DNA of 64,000 nucleotides from Symbiodinium kawagutii (GCA_009767595.1 VSDK01003676.1:496453-560452), one strand, 5' to 3'; numbered from the stretch's first letter, positions 33,354 through 45,776 are shown. Made by a program: numbers and translations. The notes: generated by a model not told the origin, from the sequence alone.

Positions 33354-36300
33354 GTGAAACTGGATCCAAGCAGTGTTGGGGAGATTCTGGTTTTAATGGT
33401 CCAGACTGGTTCATACTGGTTAATTAATGATGATTAGTTAATAACGGTTTATTTTTTGATGATGGTTGATACATGTTGATAATGGTTTGGTCAATACATG
33501 TTAACATACATGTTAATAGTGCCTATGCTAATTAAGACTGCATCCATTATTTTTACTCGGGTCTTTAAGTGGTGGTGCTAACCATCCGATAATTTTCCAG
33601 TATTACAAGGAAAACTATCAGTTCCATTACTGTCAGATGGTTCTACGGATCCAACTATTGATATGTCCTCATCTCTGCCTTTGTGATGCGAAAGCCATAC
33701 TCAAGAAGTCATAACTTTGGTCACAATGACGATGACTCTGTGGCCACAACGATGCTTAGAAACTAATAAGATCTAGGAAGTATAACTACAGAATGGTTTT
33801 AGCCAGGGACTGCCAGAGGGTAGAATCATGGTTGATTATGGCTGTATGGCTCTTCACGCTTCATTCAGCTGGGTGCCAGTAACATGGTTGGACAACGCCA
33901 AGAATTTCTAGAAATTCAGCACGCTGCATTGTACTGACTGATTTTTTTGTGGCTTGTTACCTCTTTCCTAAAAAGACGTATCTAAGACCGGAAAGTTCGG
34001 CCATGGTCGACCTGAGTGAAGACTCCCATGAGTTGGACGGAATCCAACTGTTGGCCACTTTCTATTGAACTTGGCAAACAGTATTCCTTCGGTGCATTGG
34101 GAACACTTGGCCTCTGTCAAAACTGTATGAGGCCTATGGTTGCTGCGGTTGGCTCCAAGGACCCGTGTTGGGTTTGGTTTCGTTGGAAGGCTGGTTTTGG
34201 GTGTGATCGGTCGGTAAGAAGAATTTAGAAAGCGTGGAAAATTAGTGGGATGAAAGGGACCATTTTCAAAGAGAACCTTGAGTGGTTGCTCATGCACCAG
34301 AATCTCATCCGCGGACATGTTCCAACCTGGGGCCGAAGCTCATGAGGATTCATCCCTTGTGGTTTCTTGAACGCGTTCAATTTGCTGCCCCAAATGATCC
34401 AGTGATCCATGACATTCCATCAGCAGCCAGGTCGAGTTGAAGTTTTATTCACTGAATGGGCAAAGTAGGTGTCCTAAATACTAATGTGTCCCTTTGGTGG
34501 TTCGACTGGGTGAAAATTATTTGAGATGATTTGTAGAACAGAAGTTTCCTGTCGCGGGTTGTTGTTGGAGTCCCAACAGTTGGGAAACAACAAGAACGAC
34601 ATGAATCCTTATACTTATTGTTGTCAACATGAATGCTTATTGTTGTCCCCATTCATGCTTATATACCTACAAGCTCCTTCGGGCCTGAATAGTAGCCTGA
34701 TTCTGAATATCAGCCTGTTCAAGAAGTGTCTACAAAAACAGCCTGCGAGCAGAAAACCCGCAGCGCGCTGAATTCCCTGTCAAGGCTGACTAGAGGTTTT
34801 TGAAACCTGCATTTTGGGTTAAAAAAAATCAGGCGGAAATACCGACGAAACGGGCGGAAATACCCACGAAACGGGCGGAAACACCCGAAACTCATTTTTT
34901 CAAAAAAAATGGTTTTGAACATGTTTTTCAAACGTAAATCTCACAAAAACAGCTTCAGGCGGAAAAAACAGACCTCGGGCGAAACATGTGGATTCGGGCT
35001 ATTTTGTTGTCTGAAGCAAAGCAGGCTGAAATTGCGGCCTGAGGATTTCCTAGGTATGCTCATTGACTTGTTGTTCATGAACAACATGTTGGAGTCCAGC
35101 TTATTGTTCCCAGTAATGATTCCCAACATGACTGCCCCTTGTCGTCAAGAACTTGCGCATGGAACTCCCCTACGTCAACCCCAGCAAGTTCTTATGAAGC
35201 TATGACTTCGGCGAAGTTGTTGAGAAATGGCGTGGAAATGGTGCTAGTAAGCGTCGATGATGGCTGATGAATGCTGATGTTAATTCATCATGTCAGTTCA
35301 ACTTAGTTCATGACAATAGATTTCAACCCAAATCACATTCGGAAAGAAAATCGAAAAACATATTCATGTCAAAGGATGGCTAATGGTTCATGACTAATCA
35401 ACATGTTTACCGACCCAGCATGGCTACTGTCCTGGTTGCTGGTCCTTGGTGCGGTGCCTCAGAGGACTTGGAACAAACACGGGCACGCCACCCCCCAAGG
35501 GAGCAAGCGGCGGGGTGGGGGAAGTTCGTGGGAAGGCCCAAGTCCATGGGGCCATGTGTATCGAACCGCTGCTTGGTTGGAGGATGTTGGAGGTGACGAG
35601 TCGTTTCGAGTGCTGCAAAGATGCAAGATGTATTGGATCCAATTGGTGGGGTAAGGACAGAGATTCTTTGAATGTCAATCCAGTATAGTGTTGGTGATAT
35701 GTGTTTGAATGGGGGTATGGCATATCCCAACATGTAGAGGAACAAGTTATGCTGCAGGAAAGCAGTGTTCATTTTTTTGATGGACATGTGTGCTGCATTT
35801 GGCTCAAGCTGACGTCGGAGTTGGTGAGGTCCCGCCATGACATGCAACAACGCCAAACGCCACACTGTGTACAGATCTTACCCCACCTTGCCTGGAACAT
35901 CCCAGATTGGATGGTGCCGTGATGTTGCGACCAGATCAGCGGATGTAGAGCTGCCCCCCCGAACCCAAAGCAAACATAGGCGAACCACACTTGCTCAGGT
36001 AGCAATGTGTTTTTATACATGTGGTTTCCCAATGTGGGCATTGGTCCAGCTCTTGTGGATGGAATCATTGCTAAGCAACCCGCATGTCAATTAATTTTCA
36101 AATTATATCAGGTTGCTTAACCATATATACCCGCATATCATTGCTAAGCACCCATATATGGATCACAATCAAACACAGGCAGATAGCTCGATAGATGACG
36201 AGATATAGACATGGAATCATGGAGCTCCTTTGGAGTCGTTGATCCAACTTCCCATGCATCAACCCCACCGTGACAGCCGGGAGCACCGTGCTCCCGTTAC

Positions 36301-37100
36301 CGATCCGAATTCTTGAGCCTCAACAGCCATGAATCGTTTTCTACGCGTGGTGATGGTCATGGGAATCGCTGAGGCCGACTGCTGACCACCAGTTGCTGAC
36401 CGATCAGCTCTAGATGAGTTTTTGTAGCGTTTTGGGGTCCATTGAGCCAGTAAATGGTCCAAACTGAAAGAAATTACCAACCAAAAACATCCAAAAAGCA
36501 GCCATTCAACTATTTGTAAGCGGCCCTTTGCTCACCTGGCATTGGACTATGCTTCTTGGTAAATCACATGAAAAATCACCTAAAAATGATGGTTGATCCC
36601 TTGCCAGGGTCCTGTTGTCAGCCAGGGGCAAACCGTTCATGGCGATGCCTCAGAGCTAGGTGGATAGTGGTCAGTATGGGGCTCAGTCGCCAGCAAAAAA
36701 TCGGAAATCACCTGCAACAACACGGGTTAACAATGAATACATGGGTTTGTCCCTACGTGGTGGCACCAGCTGACCAACCAATAATGACCATTCTTAACAG
36801 GGAAGCCGCCAGTTTTGGAAAACCACCAATATTGGACAAACCCACGCAATGACGGTTTGTGAATGTTCCATTCCCAGATGCGGAAAATTTGTAAATCATT
36901 AGTCAAAAAGTAATCGATTGTCCATCAACCAGCCAACCAGCTGTCCAGAATTGCATATCCCCTACAGATCCAAGCAGTCTTCGAGGCCAGTCATTCATGA
37001 AGAGGGACCACCCTCCAATGAGTCAACCACCCAGGGGGTGGTGCCCCCAAGGGGTCATGACGAGCGGCTGACAACGGCAGGTAGCGCATGCTGCCTTCAG
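33354..37100. other. Intron-like DNA with an odd repeat block and one possible exon
   Basis: The 34560-35110 block is described separately. Around 35449-35540 a plus-strand frame (…EDLEQTRARHPPREQAAGWG…) follows a CCTCAG acceptor with a two-base start and may be an exon, but its end phase fits no neighbour cleanly. A Cys-containing frame at 34016-34228 has no recognisable domain. Confidence 0.35.
34824..34892 (+). repeat. GGCGGAAATAC tandem repeat, about 20-bp unit
   Basis: Three copies of a unit like CGACGAAACGGGCGGAAATA. Further GGCGGAAA and GGGCGAAAC words recur to about 34995. Confidence 0.8.
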
Positions 37101-37165
37101 TGACGCAGAAAAGCTCTCGGCGCCGCATTGCCCGGGATGCCCGGGGAGCGCTCCAAGGGGGATGG
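37101..37165 (+). CDS. Candidate exon, basic segment
   Basis: After a GCCTTCAG acceptor a two-base start gives TQKSSRRRIARDARGALQGG and W, ending at a GTGGCT donor in phase 0. The start phase fits the one-base overhang of the 33281 exon. If both this and the 37600 exon are used, either a GA donor at 37161 or the internal acceptor at 37619 is needed to keep the phase. Otherwise 33281 joins 37600 directly and this island is skipped or spurious. Confidence 0.35.
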
Positions 37166-37599
37166 GTGGCTCAATGGTAGCTTGGAACATGCTGACCTGG
37201 AGATGGAGACTGACCAATTGGAGTAGATCCTAAGTTTTGTGGGCCTTGAGTACATTAGTTTTAGAATCATCAAGTTATATAACCGTTGATTATATATCCT
37301 CTATCAATGTAACCATTAATCAACCATTAACCATTACCAACCATAAAACCGGGAACCAACATCAATCACTGGTTAATTACTATCAAACATGAACTGGTAC
37401 TCAAGCAGCTTCAAGCATTTACCATCAACCATCAATTCAGTATCATCAACCATTACCAGCCATCAATTCACTTCACCATCAATTAACCATCAATTAACAA
37501 TAAATTAACGACTATAAACCACAATTAACCATCAATTAACCATTAACGATATTACCAACCATCAATGACACCCCTTCCGGCCTGTCCCGCGCCCCTAAG

Positions 37600-37724
37600 G
37601 CGCCCAGTTGGGAGTGGAGGTGAAAAACGAGGGCAGCTGGCGAGCGGTTGCGAACACTGCGCTGCAATGCCAGAGGTGGGGAGCGCGGATCAGGGGCCCT
37701 GGTGGCAAGGGCGAAGGGCTTCGG
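37600..37724 (+). CDS. Exon, unknown domain
   Basis: After a pyrimidine-rich tract ending CCCCTAAG, a two-base start gives 41 residues: AQLGVEVKNEGSWRAVANTA, LQCQRWGARIRGPGGKGEGL, R. It ends in phase 0 at a GTGGCC donor, and the frame stays open to about 37780, so a later donor is possible. Overlapping frames, including a 107-codon frame starting with ATG at 37565, are also open. I prefer this one for the acceptor, the phase match to 33281 and 39865, and the balanced composition. Family unknown. Confidence 0.5.
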
Positions 37725-38455
37725 GTGGCCAAGGGGCCGTGGTGGTCAGAAGCGGTTTTCAAGGAACAGGGCTGGGGTTGATCAGGGGTGGCCTTGAAGC
37801 TCTGAATCTGGCACCCTACATGTTGGTTGAAGCAACGGTGAAATGTTCTTTTGGTAGACGTGCGATTAGATGTGATGCTTTGGCATAGTGCGTGACCAAG
37901 ACTTTTTGTGCACAACGACAGTGGCTAAGCACCAGCGGCCAATGCCGGCTGGGTTTCTTCATGGGAATTTGCTCCGACACTGATGGCGTCCTGGCAAATC
38001 CACTTAGCAATCACGGTGGGGAAACACCATAGCCCCATGTTTGGCCAAGTCGAATGGTGGCCTCACAGCATGGAGCAAGGCAACCACATCTAGACATGAC
38101 GCATTTGGCATTCTGTTCTCATGACCTCTTGATCTTGATGAGATTGGCAACCACAGGTGCGTCTAATTCCTGCATGTACTCACGAAGCTTGTCATGTAGA
38201 ATCATTAAGCCCTCATCATGAACAATCATTAATGATTAATGCATTCGCTCATCCACTACTTGTCAAGACACAGTTAGCGCTAGAGTGGCTTACTTTGGAA
38301 AATGGTTTGGCACGGGTAATCTCATGGTGGTTGAGCCATGCTCACAGGAGCACTTCCCGAAGTGCGTGCGTGAGCAAACCAAGGATTTAGCAAACCAAGA
38401 ACGAAACAAACCAAAATAAGTAAACCAAACCATGACATTTGTTTGGGTCTGAGTA

Positions 38456-38737
38456 TTAACCAAAAACAAGACTAAAATAAACCAAAACTAAACCAAAATG
38501 AACCAAAACTAAACCAACATAAACCAATATTAAACCAAAATGAACCAAAACTAAACCAACATAAACCAATATTAAACCAAAATGAACCAAAACTAAACCG
38601 ACATAAACCAATATTAAACCAAAATGAACCAAAACTAAACCAACATAAACCAATATTAAACCAAAATGAACCAAAACTAAACCAACATAAACCAATATTA
38701 AACCAAAATGAGCCAAAACTAAACCAACATAAACCAA
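38456..38737 (+). repeat. 42-bp minisatellite, about six copies
   Basis: Units built from AACCAAAATGAACC, AAAACTAAACCAACATAA and ACCAATATTA, 42 bp each, with few substitutions. As 42 is divisible by three, the minus strand shows a 14-residue repeat (YVGLVLVHFGLILV) over 93 codons. There is no splice or start context, so I treat it as satellite DNA. Confidence 0.9.
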
Positions 38738-39864
38738 TTCTGGTAGCAGCTAATAGTTCTTAATGTTTGCTCACCACTTGTGGTGGTCAATGCCCTGTTG
38801 GTTCACGGAGCACCGCAGTCCGTAAGCAGCCAGGGCCTGTGCTACAGCCACTCATGAGGGTTTGGCTCCCGGCTGTGCGAAAACGCGGATGCATTTCTCG
38901 TGTTGCTTGTGACTACCCTTTGGTCACAATTGATAGTGACCAAATGGTTGGGTTACCAAACCTGGCAATAATTTCTCGTGTTGCTTTTGAGAATCTTTTT
39001 CAATCGAAAATCCACCATTTCGAAGTGGTTCTAATGGTAAAATGCAGCATTTGATATTTGGTCATAATTGATCATCCATTTCCGGGACAGTTTGCCAGAG
39101 GGTATTTCGATTCATGCTTTTCATTTGGGGTAATGTGGTGTCATTGATCCATGACGATTCTTGATGTTCGATGAAATTAGTGACGGGTCATGTCATGTAG
39201 CAGTGTGTTTGTTGAACGGTTTGAATTCAGAAAGGTTCGATGCATGATTATTACCACCGCACTCAATCATGGGTAATGCTGGCAAATGATTTACGGGAGA
39301 GACCATCATTGACCCATTCAATGGTTTGGCATCCGCAGGGTTCATACAGCATGCCTAGGAATTGCGAATCACACTGTTGACTTTTTTTGGGCTGTAGCTG
39401 AGCATAGCTGAGCTAAAGCCTTCAGATGTATCGACCAGTGGCAGATCTTTCAAGAGCTTGAGGTCGACACCATTCATCTTTTCAGCAGTTCAGTTTTGCA
39501 CCATCAAAACTGTTGGGTTTTCCCTTTTAAGCATCATGGCTTTAGTGGTGATTTGGCTACCAATCCTGTCTGGATGTAATTTTCCCAAGTCAGCCTGTAT
39601 AGCTGGATTATACTCAGTCAGTACGTTCCAGAAACATTTGAATATAATTCTGGCATCTATATAATCATTCTTGCCATGACCAAACTAACAGACCACAAAC
39701 AAAACATCAATAACCCAATCAAGCATGAATTGCAACAAAACTAATGGACATGTTTCCATTCATAAACCATTATGACACACAATCATCCACCACTGAACCT
39801 TTCCTCAAACAGCCCAGGTGGTCAGCCACTGAGCTTGTTTTCGGGGGCTCTAAACGATGGTCAG

Positions 39865-39911
39865 TGCGAAGACCCAGGGTCAGAAGGAGCGTGCCAGGGA
39901 TGCTGCTGCTG
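39865..39911 (+). CDS. Micro-exon, PAN/Apple-like domain (part 1)
   Basis: After a GATGGTCAG acceptor, 47 bases in phase 0 give CEDPGSEGACQGCCC plus two bases of a codon at a GTGGTG donor. The next exon at 40202 supplies one base to make Trp. The Ser-Glu-x-x-Cys-Gln-x-x-Cys arrangement is that of PAN/Apple modules (extracellular disulphide-rich adhesion domains). Two other frames are open over this short stretch; this one is preferred for its phase and for the PAN continuation. Confidence 0.4.
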
Positions 39912-40201
39912 GTGGTGGCAAATGTAGCAAAACATAGCCGACATCAACTTAGCCTTACTTCCCAGACCAGGTACAGGCAAGCTGCATGCGTCCCGGCTGG
40001 CAGCATCAGTGACATCGACCACTTGTCACGTTCATGTGCTGTGAATCAGGAATTGGTTGATCCGCACCACTTTTGGAGCTTGTTTATACGCATACTTCTT
40101 CAACATCATAGCGGAACATGAACCTCAGTCTCCATCGCCAAGGCAGATCCAAGCATACTCAGCAGCATGTTGTCCAATTCTCCATGTCAGTGCCGCCCAA
40201 G

Positions 40202-40298
40202 GTCCTGTAGCAACTTCACCTTTTACACAGACACCAAGCTGTGCTACTTGAACCCCAGAAGCGATAAACAGGTGGGGCCTGGTTGTGGAACGGTGCCG
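40202..40298 (+). CDS. Exon, PAN/Apple-like domain (part 2)
   Basis: From a CCCAAG acceptor to a GTGAGG donor, one base plus 32 codons: SCSNFTFYTDTKLCYLNPRS, then DKQVGPGCGTVP. The Cys-x-x-Phe-x-Phe…Cys-Tyr-Leu pattern is the hallmark second half of a PAN/Apple domain, where the two cysteines form a conserved disulphide. An earlier donor at 40272 keeps the same phase. Phase 0 at the end matches the next exon. PAN modules occur in secreted or surface proteins; no signal peptide is visible because the 5' part of the gene is unclear. Confidence 0.55.
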
Positions 40299-41031
40299 GT
40301 GAGGATGTGTCAAACGCCTCCCAGGTTTAGGAAAGTTTCTTCGAGGAATTCTTTTAATTAGATGAATTTATACTATTTTTTTATGATATGTTATGATGTT
40401 CGAGGATTTCTTAATTTAGTAATGTTCGGCTTCTAACGACATTTTTTGATAAATCATATATAGGTGTTGAGCAACATTTGGGGACCCCATACCGTCGTTT
40501 TGGGTTTACACGTATGGTATTCCGTGTAGCGATTTCCCACCCAGGCTCCCAGGGGCCTTGTTCCAAGGCACAGACACACACACATCACAAGAGCAACCAG
40601 GATACCACTGACGCTTGTCATTCACCATCATCGTGCAACTATCGTCATTAAAGCATATTAAAGCCATTAAATGAAAATGGCCAACATCAACAACCATCAG
40701 CAATGATATGTTAATAGCAATTGCCAATAGTTGCTGATAATGGCCGTGGTAGTCATTATCGCAATGGTTACTTACTTTACATCCATGAAGTATGATCAAC
40801 AACTGTTGGCCACTATTAACAATGCTTCATTAACTACTCACAACTGTTGCTACAACCACTAGCCATTCTCAGCAAGTCTTGGCCATCACTGACAGCAGTC
40901 CAAGAACTGCTACTTCCAATGCTAATCCACTAGGTTTTGACTCGCCCTCAGTCCAGCTGGACCTCCGGCGATGTTAAACAGAATATGCTTATCCACCATG
41001 GCTACTATTAACACCTCCTTGCGCCCAATAG

Positions 41032-41147
41032 TTCGGCACCATGGAGTTCCACCCCTGCTACTTCCACAGCGGGAGCACCTTGGCAGGCGAAGAGTACAAA
41101 GGCAGCTTCGAACGCGATCAGCGGACCGAAGGCTGCGCCCGCTGCGG
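41032..41147 (+). CDS. Exon, start of a second PAN/Apple-like unit
   Basis: After CACCTCCTTGCGCCCAATAG the phase 0 frame gives 38 residues: FGTMEFHPCYFHSGSTLAGE, then EYKGSFERDQRTEGCARC, plus two bases at a GTGGTT donor. The layout Cys, Gly-x-x-Tyr-x-Gly, then Ser/Thr-Glu-x-Cys-x-x-Cys is how a PAN module begins, so this may open a second tandem unit after 40202-40298. Its second half is not found before 43.7 kb. An Arg-rich alternative frame after the CCACAG at 41069 is also open. Confidence 0.5.
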
Positions 41148-43713
41148 GTGGTTTTCTTCGCAGTCACTGGATGCAATTGCCCTGCATGAACCATGGATAA
41201 TGGTGGTTGATGTTGGTTGAGTTGCACTTGTTGAGTTGCACCTGTTGGTGGTTGATGTCAATGTTGAGGATTGCTGGGTGAATGTTGTTAAGTCGTTGTT
41301 ATTGTGAAACTGTTTGTGATTGGCCAAAAAGCCAGTTTAACAGGTCGCTGATGATGTTTGAACAGACTGATCGTTACTGGTTGCTAGCAGTCGCTCAATG
41401 GCTTTCAGCTGGTGAATAATTGTTCACAACTAGGGAACTCAATTGGTTCATGTTTGCTGGATATCAGTTTAGTACGGTTGCGAACTTTTTTAACTGATGG
41501 TATGATAGCTAGTTGTGATTAGTTTGTGGCCGTAGCTTTTGTTTGCATTTGACAAACCAGTGCGTTTTGAACAACGTAGTTGGTTATATGCCAGACTATG
41601 ATAATATTTGATAGCAATTCGTCATTTACCATAATCTATGTGTATTAGCAAGGTACCGTAACTAGCTAAAACTGGTGGTCTCTATGGTTACCAGTGATCA
41701 ACATTATGGTATCAACTGCTTATGGGGTCATTGGTCGCTGGTTGGTCACTGATGGTTACTACCCCGTGGTTCAAGCTAGGTGCCACTAGACATACCAAAA
41801 AAACGAAGGACCGGACATAGACGGAACACATCAGAGCAAAGAACCCACTAGGAACTGAACCAATGCATTCTGTTTCTAAAGATGTTGGAATGTACAAGGA
41901 CAAAACGGACAAAGATCACTTAGCAACGAACAGGAGCAGCACAGGACCGATACACCAAGGTTTCCACAGCGCCACAGGACTGCCCTCCAGAGACGGGCTC
42001 GTCTCGAGTTAGCATGGAGTCACTGCCTTGGGAGAAAAGCCAAGCCCTGGTGGGAACTTGGGGCCCCAGGTGGGTGAAGTGAGACATGTTTTTTTAGTGG
42101 CAAGAAATATTTCACCAGATTTCATTGTCATGGTTAGGGAGTATTTTAATGGTACCCCCACACAATAGATCTTTTTAATGGCAAGAAATGGATCAGAATG
42201 GTTGATGGATGATTTAGGCTAGCATTGGGGATCTAGTGATGATGATTGATGCCCCTTTCAGATTTTTTTCATAGTGGGAAATCGGGGGCTTTCATAGTGG
42301 GAAATGCTGGCAAATTATCGGAGAGCAAACAAGTTGTTGGTAAATCAACTGTTTACTGCAGAGGCTCTGGATGTCGCTACATGGCTCCTGAATCAAAAAA
42401 GATGGTGGACCGGTCATGGCTGAGTCAAATCCTTGGTAATTAGTTGGGAAGCTTCCGCTAAGGTCTTTGCTATTCATCCCTGGTGCCACCCACTTCAATG
42501 GACAGAGCTCCTTGGCAGAAAGGTGCTCCTCCCAAGCAGAAATCAACGGGGGTGTTTCCCCAGTGCCATTGACGTATGGGGACACGTCATCGTTGCAAGC
42601 AACCATGGCTGTTTCCGGTGGTTTGAGGGCAACAAGCTGGTGTCCTTAATCAAGTCACAAACAGTGTTGGCTGCGTTGAGGGTGCCCAACACAACAATTT
42701 TTTAGGGCTCTACAGGCTATCCCCAGTATGATCCACAGGGCTGTACAATGATGAGGTTTCATTCGCAAGACTCTCAGGCGCCATGATTTTTGGTTTGTCC
42801 GCGTATCTCACTTGAACCTATGACCCAAATTGAGTGGCTGAGATGCGAAAGCATCACTTCGTTCGCGTTAGTGTCAAGCTCCAACTGCCAAGGTGAACCA
42901 GAAACATCTTTGGAACCCCCGTTACAGTGCTTTCCAGGGCTAGGGCGGCCCGGGCGTTGAAAAGCGACCGCCGGAATCGTACGAAAGCAGAGGTCAAAAC
43001 ACGACAAGGTGGTTGATGGTTTTGGAGAGGTGGCAGCTACTGCCATTGAGCATCGTGGCGACGAGACATGACAATCATCGACCACCATCAACTGATCACC
43101 AAGTCGACCAACATCACTCACCAACAGCTGCATCCATGTGGGAACTGCCCATGTTTCAACACGTGCCCTGCCTGGCAGTAGCTCAGCCCTTGCCCGGTGT
43201 TGCCCTGCGGCCGAGTCGTGACACCGCCTGGCGTTCAGGTCAACTCTTTAATGCAGCGGTGCAGGCATCATGACCCCATCACGGGATGGGTTCTGTGCAG
43301 GGGGGCTCGCAGTATGGTGGACAGGTAGGCAGATAGATAGGTAGATGGATAGATTAGAGGGACAGATAGATTGACATGATTGATGGAGAGATGGATAGAT
43401 GAATAGATAGATGCAATCCATAGTCCAGGGATGCTCAGTATTTAGTCCATGCGTGAACCGACAGTTTGTTGCCGTTCATTCGAAAGTAACCCGTAAGAAT
43501 GTGCATGCGCTTGCCCAAACTGACGCACCACTTGATGTATCTTGACGCCATGCTCTGGAAGTATCCATTCACCGTTCCATTGCGACAAGAAGTACTTCCA
43601 GTTGGTTTGCGCCTCTCCTGGTATGATGGAACCATGGACATTTTCACCTGGCACCGTGCCTGGCATGACTCCCTGGCACCACGGGACGTCCCCAGTCCTC
43701 CATGGCTACCCAG
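41148..43713. other. Intron-like DNA, partner exon for the PAN unit not found
   Basis: A GATAGAT tetranucleotide-like stretch lies at 43325-43412. Frames at 42246-42705 and 43013-43273 are open on both strands with no recognisable domain. A Cys-rich phrase near 43130 (…PCGNCPCFNTCPAW) lacks matching splice phase. 43435-43953 is open in several frames on both strands and is partly the exon that follows. Confidence 0.35.
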
Positions 43714-43819
43714 AAAGCACCACGGCTGCGCCAGGCCAGTCAATTCGCGGCGCGACGCGCTGTGGAAGACGCCAAGGCGGGGCCGGCTTCGACCGCAGCA
43801 AGGGCAAGCAGCTGGAGTC
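43714..43819 (+). CDS. Exon, Ala/Arg-rich helix
   Basis: From a CTACCCAG acceptor to a GTGAGC donor the phase 0 frame gives 35 residues (KAPRLRQASQFAARRAVEDA then KAGPASTAARASSWS) and one base. That base plus the two-base start of the EF-hand exon at 45635 makes Arg, supporting this frame over two others that are also open. Likely an amphipathic helix or linker before the EF-hand. An alternative acceptor in the same frame is at 43734. Confidence 0.5.
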
Positions 43820-43837
43820 GTGAGCCCCAACGAAGTG

Positions 43838-43902
43838 GGTGGGTGGGTGGGTGGTTGGTTGGCTGGTCGGTTGGCTGGTTGGTTGGCTGGTTGGTTGGGA
43901 AC
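43838..43902 (+). repeat. GGGT/GGTTGGCT simple repeat
   Basis: GTGG tetramers followed by GGTTGGCT/GGTTGG units. Confidence 0.9.
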
Positions 43903-45634
43903 TAGTTGGGATGATGTAAGGGTTGTCAGCAACAAACAGCAGACAGAGGCCATGATGACTGATGGGTTGGTGATTGATGGGTTGGTGATTCATTGGGAGA
44001 GTTGGATGATGGTGGGTGATGTTTGGTAATGGTTGGTAATAGCTAGCTAATAATGGTAATAGCCAGCTAGTAACGATCAAATATGATGATTGTTTGTCAA
44101 ACAGGGGCCGTTGTGGCAAACGACTAATCAAACTGGAGGATTGAGAATCAAGAACTGAAGATTCCTAAGCACGCCGTAGCCATTATATAGTTGCTTGGTT
44201 GGTCTATTGCATAGATCAGTCGTGAAATGTCATGAGCAGGCAAGAGTGCTTTTAACATCTTTGCGGTTGCAAGGCATTTGGGTGCCAGATGATACAGGGG
44301 TGGTCTGTCCCCAGTAGATATATCAACATGTTTGTTAATCCATGAGGTTGATTATGGATGTAAAAGCATCTAATTAAGCCATACAGGGTTCCGAAACTCG
44401 CCGCATTTCGAAGCGATGCTGGGCTGTGGGCGGGCGTGAGTTCTACCCTGGACTCTTGGTCTGCTCTTTTTGTTTTACCATTTGGCGGTGCTTGCTGCGT
44501 GCCTGTTGCTTTCACTCTTCCCGCTTCCACCCCGAAGCGAGTGTTGAAGTGAGTGAGGCAAACAACCGGCATCTAAGCCATATATTTTACATATGTTTGC
44601 TAGTCATGGCAACAGAAAATCCCTATTCTGTTGGGAAAAACCTACAAAATAATCCATTTATCATGGATTTTCCAGCCAGCCCTGTTAGTTCACCAGAGGG
44701 TATACGCCTTATTATTTGAACTGATTCCATTTATGCTTCGTCACGGTCAGAAGGCCAGGGCCCTGGGTCGCTGGTTCGCTGGGGTCGCTAGGACGCCTCT
44801 ATCTCAGAGCTCCTGACCTCAGGCAAGGCTGTTGACCCACCTGGCTTGACCTACCATTGGGGTTCAAGGCAATCGTCCCTTCACGAGCCCCCTTGGAAAC
44901 ATGGGGGCACCATGATGTCATGAGATTCCTGCGATGGAAATTGGACCATGATTCCATGATGATATTCTTAGAATGGGGGGAAATTGAACTCTGAAATTCA
45001 AACTGACACCCCGGCAGCACTTGGCACTCTAGTTTCAGCTCCGTCATCCGCAGTGCAGGGTGGGAACGTGTTTGTACAGGGCTGGTCTTGGATCAAACAG
45101 GACTGATCCGTGTTTCGCTTCAGCTTAGATGATTTATCATAGAACTTTCGTTGTTATAGATGTTTGATTGCTTGGTCATCATTTTTGCCTTCGCCATTAT
45201 ATGTTATGTCACTGCACATGCCCAATTTTTGGATTCTGGATGAGCCAGGCAGCACCACTGATCAATCGACTACATATGGACCTCGATCGGTCGTTCACTG
45301 ATGATTTGTGAGATCCATCGGATATAACTGATGTGGTAAACAAATACCCATAGTATACCATGCGCTTATATCGACCCATGTCACTTTTACATCTCTAAGT
45401 TTCAGATTTCCCCATGATCACATTTTACTTGCCCACCAAAAATCATCCCCTATATATCCCCATTAGATGTGCATTTTTTCGCATATATGTATACCCACTA
45501 AGTCAAATACCCTAAAATTTTAGGGTTGAAATCCAGTGTATATATATATATATACATATATACTGAAGTTAAAAGTATCACCTATATCACCCCCTACCTC
45601 TTTACCCCCCTTCACAGGGGGAACCTGCCCGCAG
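43903..45634. other. Intron-like DNA
   Basis: No supported exon. A TATATA run is at 45538-45560. A GC-richer patch at 44400-44560 is open on both strands without a recognisable domain. Confidence 0.5.
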
Positions 45635-45712
45635 GTTCGGCCCAACAAAGCTTCACGGCCATTGACTTGGATCAGAACGGCGTTTTGGAGCCGCATGAGC
45701 AGGGCACTCGGC
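45635..45712 (+). CDS. Exon encoding a canonical EF-hand loop
   Basis: After a CCCGCAG acceptor with a two-base start the frame gives [20 protein letters not shown], then EQGTR, leaving one base at a GTGGGG donor (GC donor at 45704 possible). Residues [12 protein letters not shown] (45664-45699) form a perfect 12-residue EF-hand calcium loop: Asp1, Asp3, Asn5, Gly6, Leu8, Glu12, preceded by a Phe-containing helix. EF-hands bind Ca2+ and usually act in pairs; the likely partner is at 47227. Clear by motif; the parent protein is unknown. Confidence 0.75.
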
Positions 45713-45776
45713 GTGGGGGTTGGGTGTGGCGGCCATGGGTGATGCGGTACCAACCCATACGCGATGGGATGAGGCA

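Noticed and set aside
34016-34228. Cys-containing frame (…LCQNCMRPMV…) considered as another PAN-like piece
   Set aside because: No clear acceptor or donor, AT-rich third positions, and cysteine spacing does not match.
37565-37888. 107-codon ATG frame over the 37600 exon
   Set aside because: Gly/Arg/Ala-biased, starts before the acceptor, and does not fit the phases of neighbouring exons; kept only as an alternative frame.
43435-43953. 172-codon minus-strand and 176-codon plus-strand frames
   Set aside because: Several overlapping frames are open; only the frame ending at the GTGAGC donor in phase with the EF-hand exon is supported.
44174-44184. CCGTAGCCATT, an 11-base match to the dinoflagellate spliced-leader sequence
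   Set aside because: Too short, lacks the following TTGGCTCAAG, and is not next to a retrocopied coding region; a chance match is plausible.
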